Shown piece after piece: positions 1 to 8,820 of a DNA stretch of 64,000 nt (position 1 is the stretch's first letter; each line of letters begins with the position of its first letter). Position numbers and translations under genes: made by a program. The notes under the pieces are model-generated. The model was not told where the DNA came from. It ran no database searches and saw only the letters and a program-made list of their open reading frames with translations. Origin of the DNA: Desmodus rotundus (Eukaryota; Chordata; Mammalia; Chiroptera; Phyllostomidae); NCBI RefSeq assembly GCF_022682495.2, contig NC_071391.1, positions 18,079,680 to 18,143,679 on the forward strand, written 5' to 3'.

Positions 1-266
1 GCTGCCCCATCATGGCTAGCCGCCCTAATTTTAAATGCTGACTAGGGACTTCCTGCATGACTTCATACTTGGCACTATGCATACTGAAGGTCACACAGGC
101 CTTTACTGGGGTGTCAGCAAAGCTTCCCTTCAGGAAGGACACAGCTATCAACTTGCCATTGTCATGAAAAGTATCTTAAGCCATATCTTCCACTTTCCGT
201 CCTCCAACCACGGGCTGTGGGGGAACATGCTCTATATCAGGGTCATTTCGCTTTGCACTCCATTTC
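1..266. other. Unique non-coding sequence
   Basis: No repeat family or gene was recognised. The 92-codon open frame starting near position 35 resembles no known protein and runs into the SINE at 285, so it is taken as chance. Confidence 0.5.
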
Positions 267-284
267 AAAATGTGTACAGAAATG
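267..284 (+). repeat. Target-site duplication, left copy (VES SINE 1)
   Basis: AAAATGTGTACAGAAATG here recurs as AAAATGTATACAGAAATG at 494-511, 17 of 18 bases identical. The two copies bracket the SINE exactly, which is the signature of insertion by the LINE-1 machinery. Confidence 0.9.
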
Positions 285-493
285 GCCCTGACCGGTGTAG
301 CTCAGTGGTTTGAGGGAGAGCCTGTGAACCAAAGGGTTACTGGTTCAATTCCCAGTCAGGGCACATGCCTGGGTTGCAGGCCAGGTCCCCAGTAGGGGGT
401 GTGCAAGGCGCAACCACACACTGATGTTTCTTGCCCTCCCTTTCTCTTTCCCTTCCCCTCTTTCTAAAAATAAATAAAAAAAATATTTTTTAA
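285..493 (+). mobile_element. VES SINE (bat tRNA-derived SINE), plus strand
   Basis: A non-autonomous retrotransposon mobilised by LINE-1 enzymes. Its 5' part is tRNA-like: an A-box-like GTGTAGCTCAGTGG near 295 and a B-box-like GGTTCAATTCCC near 342, the internal RNA polymerase III promoter elements. A tRNA-unrelated body follows (GCACATGCCTGGGTTGCAGG from 361), then a pyrimidine-rich stretch (CCCTCCCTTTCTC) and an AATAAATAAAA tail. This arrangement is typical of the VES family, known only from bats, and is the main evidence for the host. The insertion is fairly recent, because its 18-bp flanking duplication still matches at 17 positions. Confidence 0.95.
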
Positions 494-511
494 AAAATGT
501 ATACAGAAATG
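494..511 (+). repeat. Target-site duplication, right copy (VES SINE 1)
   Basis: Right partner of the copy at 267-284, differing by one base (G to A transition). Confidence 0.9.
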
Positions 512-1123
512 AGGACAACCAAAGAGCATTAGCCATTATCAAAGGGTGTTATCCAAAGACAAGTTTGGAGTCACTGTCAGAAGGTAAAATAATTTCAAAA
601 TTCAAAGTTGATCAGGAACGTATCAGGAAACAGTGGGTAGAGCAGTACCCACTTGAATTCCTTATGGGGTCTTTGTTCTTACTGGATATTGACTCTGTTG
701 GCTGAGACTGGCTTACAGGCACAAGAAAGTACTTGAAAATACCAATCCATCTCATTCATTGCCCGACCTTGAAAGAGAACTCTTCAGAGCACAGGTGGAC
801 AAGGTGAAGCATGTGCTGCTATATAAACTTAGAATCCTTTTGCATTCTGCTCAATTTTTTTTAAACTCCAGTCAGCTGTGGCTGTTCACTGGTCACTTTA
901 TGTCCTTTTGTCATTTGTTCTGTCAGTGCTTATTCTTTAGCTTCCCGTGTCTCCTTATGCTCCAATGTTGGCAATATTGGATACTGTTATTCTGACCCTG
1001 GTAGCATGCTGTCAAATCCAAATTCCAGGAAATAACCAAACTTCAAGGGCATAGATGTGTCATACCGAGAGGTGTTTTGATGCTCATCTAGCATTGATCC
1101 TCTTTGTTTTTCAGTTTGAACAG

Positions 1124-1126
<3 letters not shown>
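512..1126. other. Unique non-coding sequence
   Basis: AT-rich sequence with no recognisable repeat, exon or promoter. Open frames here are short and overlap one another on both strands. Confidence 0.5.

Positions 1127-1154
<28 letters not shown>
1127..1154 (+). repeat. (AAC)n microsatellite
   Basis: About nine uninterrupted AAC/CAA units. A minus-strand open frame through it has a run of nine cysteines that is purely an effect of the repeat. Confidence 0.95.
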
Positions 1155-1235
1155 GAAACAGGCACTGAAAGGAGATATGGTGGTGGGTCCAGTGGAGAGA
1201 TCTGAGATTAAGAGAAAGGGGATGAGGAAATGCAA

Positions 1236-1440
1236 GTAACATTTATTGGGTGCCAGCATATAGCCAACAATTTGCTGGGTTATTTATATGCTTTGTGCTA
1301 CTGAATCTTGGCCATGACCTCATGTGAGGGACATCACTGGGCCCCTTTCACCAGGGGGCACAGAGAGCCTGAGAGAGATTCTAAGGAGAGATCACAGTCC
1401 TGCAGACTCATCAGCAGAGCTCAGGCAGGAGAATCTGCAT
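1236..1440 (-). mobile_element. MIR-like SINE fragment, minus strand
   Basis: The stretch beginning ACATTTATTGGGTGCCAGC and continuing through a degenerate CAGAGAGCCTGAGAGAG segment resembles the reverse complement of MIR, an ancient tRNA-derived SINE shared by all mammals. It is strongly diverged and its ends are approximate. Confidence 0.5.
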
Positions 1441-1905
1441 CTCTAACTGGTCTCTATCACTAGGCTAAACCCAGAGATGATGCGAGCTGCACTGAAGTGT
1501 CATCCTTCCTTTTTCCCAAAGTAGCTTGAACCATGCCAGGACAGACAATTTAGATAAAAGGCAGAAAAGGGATGAGGGCTGAGTAAAAGGTACAGATCCA
1601 CTCCCTTCCAAACAGATCACTCTCTTCATTTGCTTTGAACCTAACATAGGTGTGCTGCTCCGTGGTGGTAACAGTCCTTTCACATGAATGTGATCTGTCT
1701 GTTTCTCAGTCAGCAACATGGAGTCGCGCTGCTGAGGCCCTCGGCTGTTTAGTGGGTTGATATATAGTCTGTACATGCTTACTATGCAGAAATTGTTATT
1801 TAGGTAAATAAAGATGAATGTGTTCTTCTCTTTACAGAACGCATCTAGACTTAGATGTTACTGGTAAATGATGTTCTCAGCTCTGCCCATTTATTCTTTA
1901 AAGAG
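1441..1905. other. Unique non-coding sequence
   Basis: No repeat, exon or regulatory cluster recognised. A 103-codon minus-strand open frame here has no protein-like features. Confidence 0.45.
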
Positions 1906-2530
1906 TTATATTTTCAGCATATACTATGTGCTAGAAACTGAGTTAAGAGCTACATTAGTCAGAATTGTCTAAAGTCTGCTATGATAACAGGTCAACCCTG
2001 AAACCTTGGTGGGTTGACACCTTAAAGGTTGATTGTTTGTGCAGGCAAAGTCTCTTGTGGGCCCTGAAACGCTGTTTTGGGGGCGCACTGTGGAGACATG
2101 GCAGTCTGCCTCTCTCATGGCTTTGCCTCCTCCACAAGTGGTGGCTTCCCGATTTCTTACAATGGGGAAGGGAAGGCCGGAAGTACCCCAGGTAATTTTC
2201 TGTGCCCCGTTCCAAAGTGGCCCACTCCTAGTCTCTTTACAATCCAGGTTTCTGAAATCCTGTGGCCCCACCTAACACCGAGGGCGGTGTCGGGAGGGTG
2301 CTGGGCAGTGTAGTCTTTTCTATGCCGATGAAAGAAAATACTAACAGATACTGGTGAGTGCTGTTGTTGTATTACAAGTTCTGGGGACAGCAAAGATTCA
2401 ATTGCTGGAGTTATCTCCTCCTATCTGAGCTACACAGTCATAAGAGAAAAACAGTAATTACAGGCAAGTATTTAAGGCTATATTACAATTTGGCAGGGCC
2501 TATAGCTCCTTAAGCCAGCAACCACTGTTC
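1906..2530 (-). mobile_element. L2 LINE fragment (minus) split by an unnamed insert at about 1950-2340
   Basis: The left piece (CAGCATATACTATGTGCTAG) and the right piece from about 2370 (TTCTGGGGACAGCAAAGATTC and what follows) both look like the reverse complement of the L2 3' end, and would be adjacent in an intact copy. Between them lies a GC-richer block starting TTAGTCAGAATTGTCTAAAG that looks like an old mammalian interspersed repeat. I cannot assign that block to a family; an LTR or DNA-transposon remnant are both possible. The nesting implies that the block inserted after the L2. Confidence 0.45.
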
Positions 2531-3488
2531 TGTTTAGAAATTCCCTTTTCATCTACAAAAGCTGCTTGAGATTTAAAAATTCCTTGTATTCTCTTATGTT
2601 CATGCTGCCTACTTAATTTTCTTAAATAGAGGCCAAGATGTTTTACAAACTAAGCCCGGGTCTTAGAACTTGTTTTTTTGAACCAGTGGCCTTGTGGTAA
2701 TTGTTTCACAGAATGAAGAAAATTGTGCTTGACCACTCTAAGTGATGAAGGGCAGAATGAAGCCATTTTCTTTGTTGGACACTTGTTTTTTATAAATATC
2801 TCAGTGTTTATGACCGGCATGGTCAAATACAGAGACAGTTTTCTTGCAAAGCATATACAATTGGAGAGATTTATACCTTGTGGAAAAATAGGAGTGGAAA
2901 CTAATTAAACTATCTAACTACCTAACTAAGGTCGTGAAAGTAAGTTTAGGCTTCAAAGTATGATCAGGTCAATGAAGCTGGGTTGAAGATCATATGTTGC
3001 TAGAGTCCAGATACCGTATGTGTGTACATGTATATGGGGTACAGTGTTTTCGTTAAAATTGTTTGACTTTAAAAATAATCAGTGAACTCAAAGTATAGTG
3101 TCATGTGGATTTGTAAGGAATGGAAGAATAAAAATTTGTACTGCTTTTTGAAAAGCTTTTCTTGGAGTGAAAACAATTTTTACTATTTCTCAGTTATTTA
3201 TAACTCTAATATGACTTATCCAGAGACTTAAGTATTTGGACTTCCACTATAAAATATTTTCCCTCAACAACTGCTCCCCATGCCTCAATTTTCAGATTGT
3301 ATTCACTTTAAGTTATATCCATGTAACAGATTTGCTTCGCCTCTCAGACATATTGTACGGCCTCCACGTAAATGTTTTCAGTGAACGTAGAGAGGCAGGA
3401 TGATGGCTTCTGAGATTCTGAAGATAAACTAGAAAGGAAACCTATGAAAATTACACGTATAATAGTAATAGTAATAATAGAAGCACAT
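2531..3488. other. Unique AT-rich sequence
   Basis: Nothing identifiable. A short TAATAG microsatellite-like run lies at about 3460-3480. Confidence 0.45.
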
Positions 3489-3650
3489 TAATTGAGCATT
3501 CATTATGATTCAAGTATTGGACGAAATATCTCACAAGGGTCTTTTCTGCATATTTATTAGGGGCAAGCACTGTTATCAGCCCCACTTTAACAACTGGCTT
3601 AGAGAGATGTTAAATGACGTTTCCAATGTCACACGACCAGAAGGTATCTA
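3489..3650 (-). mobile_element. MIR SINE fragment, minus strand
   Basis: The order of segments follows reversed MIR: TTGAGCATTCATTATGATTC, then a region like ATCTCACAAGGG, then CAGCCCCACTTTAACAAC, then AATGTCACACGACCAGAAGG. It is an old, diverged copy. Confidence 0.6.
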
Positions 3651-3913
3651 TCTGTCTGACATATTTAAAATCGGCCAACTCTTGTTCTTGTACAAGGTAT
3701 TTGGATGGTCTCTAAATGTGTGCATATCTATGCAACCACAATATAAGCAAAGGAAACTTTAGCCTAAACTCCGTATTTTAACTTGCATGGAGAAGGTATA
3801 TTTTAACAAAAGCAGAACAGTAGCAGAACACAGTTTGGACATAGAGATTAAGCGGTAGAAATATGTTGAATTTTTATCCAGAAGTCCCCAAGGGAAAAGT
3901 CCACTCTCTAGTG

Positions 3914-4125
3914 CAGTGGTTCTCAGGTAAGGAGCAACTGTGCCTCCCCACCCAGGGGGCATTTAGAAAAGTCTGTAGACATTTTGGTTGTTGTGACTGA
4001 GAGGAAGGATGTTACTGGCATCTCATGGGTAGAGGCTGGATATGTGCTGAGCTTCCCATAATGCATATGGTAACCCCAAGCGTTACCCAGACCAAAATGC
4101 AAATAGTGCCAAGGCTGACCTTGTG
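3914..4125 (+). mobile_element. MER20-like hAT-Charlie element
   Basis: It begins CAGTGGTTCTCAGG and contains GGGGGCATTTAGAAAAGTCT, GACATTTTGGTTGTTGTGAC, GTTACTGGCATCTCATGGGT and AATGCAAATAGTGCCAAGG in the order of the MER20 consensus. MER20 is a non-autonomous DNA transposon about 220 bp long, so this copy is nearly complete. It is known that some MER20 copies act as regulatory elements in eutherian mammals, but nothing here shows that this one does. Confidence 0.8.
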
Positions 4126-4171
4126 TAAAAGAGTTTTCTGTTATTAGATATGGGAAAGTGTATAATCAAGA

Positions 4172-4372
4172 GTTCAATCTTTGAACCCAGTAGCTGGGTT
4201 CAGTTCCAGTTCTCCTGCTTAAGTTTGAGTATTTAAGCTACGTCTTAAGGTAGTTTCTTATAAATTGGATACTGTGATAATACTTACCTTGTAAGGTTGA
4301 TTTGACGAATAAATTAATTCATACAAATAAGTTAGCATAGTCCCTCACATTCATAAATGATCAATAATTTTA
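4172..4372 (+). mobile_element. MIR SINE, plus strand
   Basis: Diverged MIR. Landmarks are GGTTCAGTTCCAGTTCTCCTG, GTGATAATACTTACCTTGTA, then AGCATAGTCCCTCACATTC and the terminal ATAAATGATCAATAATTT. Confidence 0.6.
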
Positions 4373-4444
4373 GTTGACAAAATGATAAACATTGGTTAAG
4401 CGAAGTTAGTATTTTCTTTTGCGACCCTCCAAGACTGTTGGTGG

Positions 4445-4700
4445 TGGATATTCAGAAATGAAATCTGCTGCCAGATAAGACAGCTCTGTTTTAAATCTTG
4501 TTTCCTCTACTTTTTAACTGTATGGCTTTGAGCAAGTGCCTTAGAACCCTCTGTGCCCTCATGCCCTCACTTATAAGAAGAGTAAGGGCAATAAAAGTAG
4601 CATGTCTCTTCTAGAGTGTCTTGAGGCTTAAATGAGTATGAATGCAAAATGCTCAGAAATTCTGCTTCTACCACTTAGAAGTGGATAGGTGTTAACTCTT
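4445..4700 (+). mobile_element. MIR SINE, plus strand
   Basis: Carries the MIR landmarks TTTAAATCTTGTTTCCTCTAC, GGCTTTGAGCAAGTGCCTTAG, AAGAGTAAGGGCAATAAAAG and TCTTGAGGCTTAAATGAG. It follows the previous MIR within about 75 bp in the same orientation, but both contain the same part of the consensus, so they are separate insertions. Confidence 0.6.
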
Positions 4701-5114
4701 ATTAATCATTTATTTAATATTGATAAATAAGTCATAACATATAAGTTCATTTTCTAAGTAGATGAACCTTACCTCTTGAAGTGCCAGCCTTTTGTTTTCT
4801 TTTAAAAATTACACTAACTTTTTAATAGCTCTAAAGTTATATTTAAAACTACCTAGCTTAATTAAAAATTTGCGGTACTTTCAACATCTCATATTTAACT
4901 CAGGATTTTTGTCATCATACTGTCGTTTGTTGTACTGGATTGTGATACATGAAGTTTAGAAAGCATTGATGATAATTTTTCTGGACCGTTTCATTCTTTT
5001 GTCTTCATTTAAAAATACTGTGTTTGCTTTCTTCCTATCAAAACATCAGTTGTCTGACTCTTGCAATCTCTATTTTGCCTTCTTAGAAATATCTGCATTT
5101 GATCAGTTGATCAA
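4701..5114. other. Unique AT-rich sequence
   Basis: No repeat or gene recognised. Confidence 0.45.
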
Positions 5115-5350
5115 TATTTATTGAACATACTATGCGTCATATTCTCCAAAGTATTTAGCGACCACAGGAAACAACCCTTTCTTGAAACTTAGCATTTAAC
5201 AGAGGCAAACACTGAAGACGTAATGCCAGTTAACTAACTATGTAGTTTAAACATGATACGATGACTGAGAAGTATAGGTCACTGCACTGAAGGACAAACA
5301 GCTCTAATGTGGGGCATTGACCCTTAGTTGGCAATCGGAAAAGTGAGTTA
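5115..5350 (-). mobile_element. L2 LINE 3' end, minus strand
   Basis: Begins with the reversed L2 terminus (TCAATATTTATTGAACATAC), followed by a degraded 3'UTR. L2 is an extinct CR1-like LINE found throughout mammals. Confidence 0.55.
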
Positions 5351-5430
5351 GCAAGTCAAGGAAAATAAGTGTTAGAAGCCGATGCAACGGCATGCACAAC
5401 TGCCCTGACTCTGAACAGGACATGGCATTA

Positions 5431-5446
5431 AATAAAGGAATTTTTA
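5431..5446 (+). repeat. Target-site duplication, left copy (HAL1-like element)
   Basis: AATAAAGGAATTTTTA is repeated perfectly at 7835-7850. On the element strand the duplication begins within TTTTAAAAATT, close to the TT/AAAA cleavage preference of the LINE-1 endonuclease. Confidence 0.95.
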
Positions 5447-7834
5447 TGTATTTATTTATTTTTAATTATATGTCATTGATTATTCTATTACAGTTGTCCT
5501 GATTTTTCCCCCTTTGCCTCCCCTCCACCCAACACCCCACACTCCCTCAGGCAATCGGCCCACCATTTTTCATGTCCATGCATCACACTCATAAGCTTTT
5601 TTGGCTACTCCACTTCCTATACCGAACTTTACATCCCCATGGCTGTTCTGTAACTACCTACTTGTACTTCTTAATCCCCTCACCTCTTCACCCACTCCCT
5701 CCCCCACACCTTCCTACCATCTGGCAACCATCAAAATCATCTCCATATCCATGATTCTGTCTCTGTTCTTGTTTGCTTAGTTTGTTTTTTAGATTCAGTT
5801 GTTGACAGATATGTATTTTTTGCCATTTTATTCTTCATAGTTTTGATCTTCTTCTTTTTCTTAAATAAGTCCCTTTAACATTTCATATAATAAGGGTTTG
5901 GTGATAATGAACTCCTTCAGTTTTTTCTTGTCTGGGAAGATCTTTATCTGCCCTTCAATTCTAAATGATAACTTTGCTGGGTAGTGATCTTTGCTGTAGG
6001 TCCCTGCTTTTCATGACTTTGAATATTTCTTGCCAATCCCTTCTAGCCTGCAAAGTTTCTTTTCAGAAATCAGCTGACAGTCTTATGGGAACTCCCCTGT
6101 TGGCAACTAACTGCTTTTCTCTTACTGCTTGTAAGATTCTCTGATTATCTTTAACATTTGACATTTTAATTATGATGTGTCTTGGAGTGGGCCTCTTTGC
6201 ATACATGTTGTTTGGGACTGTCTGTACTTCCTGGACATGCATGTCTATTTCCTTCACCAAATTAAGAAAAATTTCTTTCATTATTTTTTCAAATAGATTT
6301 CCATTTCTTGCTCTTTTTCTTCTCCTTCTGGCACCCTTATGATGCAACTGTTGGACCTTTTGAAGTTGTCACAAAGGCTGCTTACACTATCCTCATTTTT
6401 CTGAATCCTTTTTTTTCTTGTTCTGATTATTTGTTTTTTGCTTCCTTATGTTCCATATCATTGATTTAAATCTTGGCTTCATCTACTCTACTGTTGTTTC
6501 CCTGTAAATTGTTCTTTATTTCAGTTACTGTATCCTTCATTTCTGACTGGATCTTTCTTATGCTGCTAAGGTCATCACTAAGTTCCTCGAGCATCCTTAT
6601 AACCAGTGTTTTGAACTCTGCATCTAATAGATTGCTTACCTCCCCTTTGTTCAATTCTTTTTTGGAGTTTTCATCTGTTCTTCATTTGAGTCATGTTTCT
6701 TTGTCTCCTCAATTTGGTAGCCTCCCTGTATTTGTTTATATGTATTAGGTGGAGCTGCTTTGACTCTGTGTCTTGGTAGTGTGGCCTAATGTAGTAGCTG
6801 TCCTGTAGGGTCCAGTCGCATAGCCGCTTCTATCACCCAAACTTGGTACTTGATGTGTGCCATAAGTGTTGGCTGAGTACACCCTCCTCTTGTAGGTGAG
6901 ACTTGGTTGGTGTTGGCAGATCAGTGGGTGGGATTTACCCACGCCAGTCAGCTGCAAGGATTAGCTGTGACAACTTTCTATCAACCTCCACCCCTGTGGA
7001 GGATCAGCTTTGCAGGGGCAGGGTGGTGGCCAACATTGTCTGTAGCTGTCCACTGGGTGTGCTGACCCTGGGGTTTCCTGGGTGATGCTAGCCAAGGTCA
7101 GCCACCCCACCTGTGTTTTGCCTAGGGCCACCTTTCCTGAGCTATAAAGCAATTTGAGATGGTTGCTACTTATGCTGGTCTTTGAGATTTCCAGGCGAAG
7201 CCAAGCTGTGAATCTAAGCTGGCTGCTGCTAGTGCTAGGCCTAGGGCTCACAGAGGCCAGCTTTTACTTGTTTGATAGGATTTAGGAAGTTGTGCAGCAT
7301 GAGCCGAGACCAGGCATTCATATGGAAAAGCAGCTGGGTGGGCCTATAAGTTGGGTGGGGTGGAGTATCTCAGGATCTCCAAGGCAGGTCAAATAATGGT
7401 AGCCAGGTTGATGGAGTTTCAGATATGGCACCAGCTTGCTAGCTCTGTGGCTCTGTAGGAGGAGAGTTTAGAAAACGGACAATGGCCACTGCTCCCCTTG
7501 ATACCAGATACTTCAGTTTCTCCCTATATGTTACTTGTACCTTTCAATCTGCTACCCTAGTGCTGGAGCTCAGAGGGAGTGAGTCTGAGTAGATGAGTCC
7601 ATGTGTGAGTTCTTTTAGAAGAACTGCTTGGGCTCCAGCAGTTTATTCTACAGACTCGATCCCTACTGTTTTTTGCAGCCAGAAGTTGTGGGGACTTATC
7701 TTCCTGGCATTGGAACCCTGGGCTGGGGGCCCTGGTATGGGACTGGGACTTCTTTCTCCCAAGATATCCAATCTGAGTTTTTATCCACCATGCGTGGGCA
7801 TGGAACAAACCCATTCTGCATTTATGCCCCTTTG
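5447..7834 (-). mobile_element. HAL1-like (half-L1) retrotransposon, minus strand
   Basis: Read on the minus strand, the element has a 5' untranslated region of about 1.1 kb (7834 to about 6695), an ORF1-like region (6694-5861), then directly a 3'UTR (5860-5447) ending in an A-rich tail (T-rich on the plus strand at 5447-5475). No endonuclease or reverse-transcriptase sequence lies between ORF1 and the 3'UTR, where a complete L1 would have about 3.8 kb of ORF2. HAL1 elements are known L1 derivatives with this ORF1-only layout; they depend on an L1 reverse transcriptase supplied in trans. A perfect 16-bp target duplication shows that the element inserted in this form. The alternative is an ordinary L1 with an ORF2 deletion made before or after insertion; other genomic copies with the same junction would settle it. 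Confidence 0.8.
5861..6694 (-). pseudogene. L1-type ORF1 protein gene, degenerate, inside the HAL1-like element
   Basis: L1 ORF1 encodes an RNA-binding trimeric chaperone that coats L1 RNA. The coiled-coil part is visible at 6654-6466 on the minus strand (residues such as EFKTLVIRMLEELSDDLSS and EIKNNLQGNNSRVDEAK), and the RRM/C-terminal part at 6347-6063 (VPNNMYAKRPTPRHIIIKM, then a segment ending in PIRLSADF). The last codons before the stop at 5863-5861 read MLKGLI. I placed the start at the ATG at 6694, which fits L1 ORF1 length (about 278 codons), but an in-frame stop follows within a few codons and other stops and shifts interrupt the frame, so this copy makes no full-length protein. 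Confidence 0.8.
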
Positions 7835-7850
7835 AATAAAGGAATTTTTA
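7835..7850 (+). repeat. Target-site duplication, right copy (HAL1-like element)
   Basis: Identical at all 16 positions to 5431-5446. Confidence 0.95.
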
Positions 7851-8810
7851 AAAGCCTAGGATGGCTAAAGACAATAAAGGAAATCCAGGTTTAGGGTAGC
7901 ATTGATGAGTCTGGAAAGCCAGGTTCTCAATCATATATGGTCTTTTAAACCATGTAAAAGATTGACTTTATCCAACAGACCATGGTAAGCCATTAGAAAG
8001 GTTAAGCTTGTTGTTGATATGGCTGATTTTCATGTGAAGAATGGCTTGGGCATAGGAAAGAATGGAGGTAGAGACACCAGTTAGAAAGCTACTGCAGTAG
8101 ACCGGGCTAGATGTGATGAAAACAGTTGAAATTGTATCTCTAATAAAAGTAAACACTCTCTGAGGAGTAAGACTGAAAACGTTTCCAATATTTAGCTTAT
8201 GGACTTGGAAAGATTTATTTTGGCTTGTTTGCTTTTTACTTTGTTCTTGGACACATTCCTGAGGATTACACTGACGAATAATCAGTTTCCAAAAGAGTGA
8301 AAATACAAATGTACAGCAATAATAAAAATGAAATTTGTATTTGTGTAATACTTGAGAACTCTCTATTATTGCATTTAACCAGAATATTCTCCTAGCAAGT
8401 GATTTTTACCCTCATTACCCCTACAAGACTGATCTAAGTGGATGTACCTCAATTTATTGGCAGTAGGAAATTTCTACCTCAGTTAGCCATGATGCATAAT
8501 AGGAAATTTCATTTGTCTCATCTTATGGAGAAAGCTGAAATTGAGTAGAAGTGATCTTCCATTTTGCATTGAAGTGATCTTTGCATTATAGATGAAACAT
8601 AAAAATGTAGATTCATCAGTTCTCATTTTTAACCACTAGTATCTCGATAGAAAATATAAAACATTAAATGTTTAAATAAGGAGAATGTTACCTGCATTAT
8701 ATGTGTAAAATATGTGCCATATGACATATGAACTGTGTGCATAGTAAATATGTATATGTGAATACACATAGCCATATTGTATAGGGCCTTGAATGTCATA
8801 TTTATAAAAT
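7851..8810. other. Unique AT-rich sequence
   Basis: No exon or named repeat was recognised. Its beginning looks like the tail of a diverged L2-like copy (TAAAGGAAATCCAGGTTTAG onward), but this is too weak to call. Confidence 0.4.
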
Positions 8811-8820
8811 TGAACATTCT
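8811..8820 (+). repeat. Probable target-site duplication, left copy (minus-strand L1)
   Basis: TGAACATTCT matches TGAACACTCT at 11174-11183 at nine of ten bases and abuts the T-run (A-tail) of the L1. Confidence 0.65.

Noticed and set aside
285..360. tRNA gene in the SINE head
   Set aside because: The A and B boxes are present, but the acceptor and anticodon stems do not form a normal tRNA and the VES body follows, so it is a SINE head.
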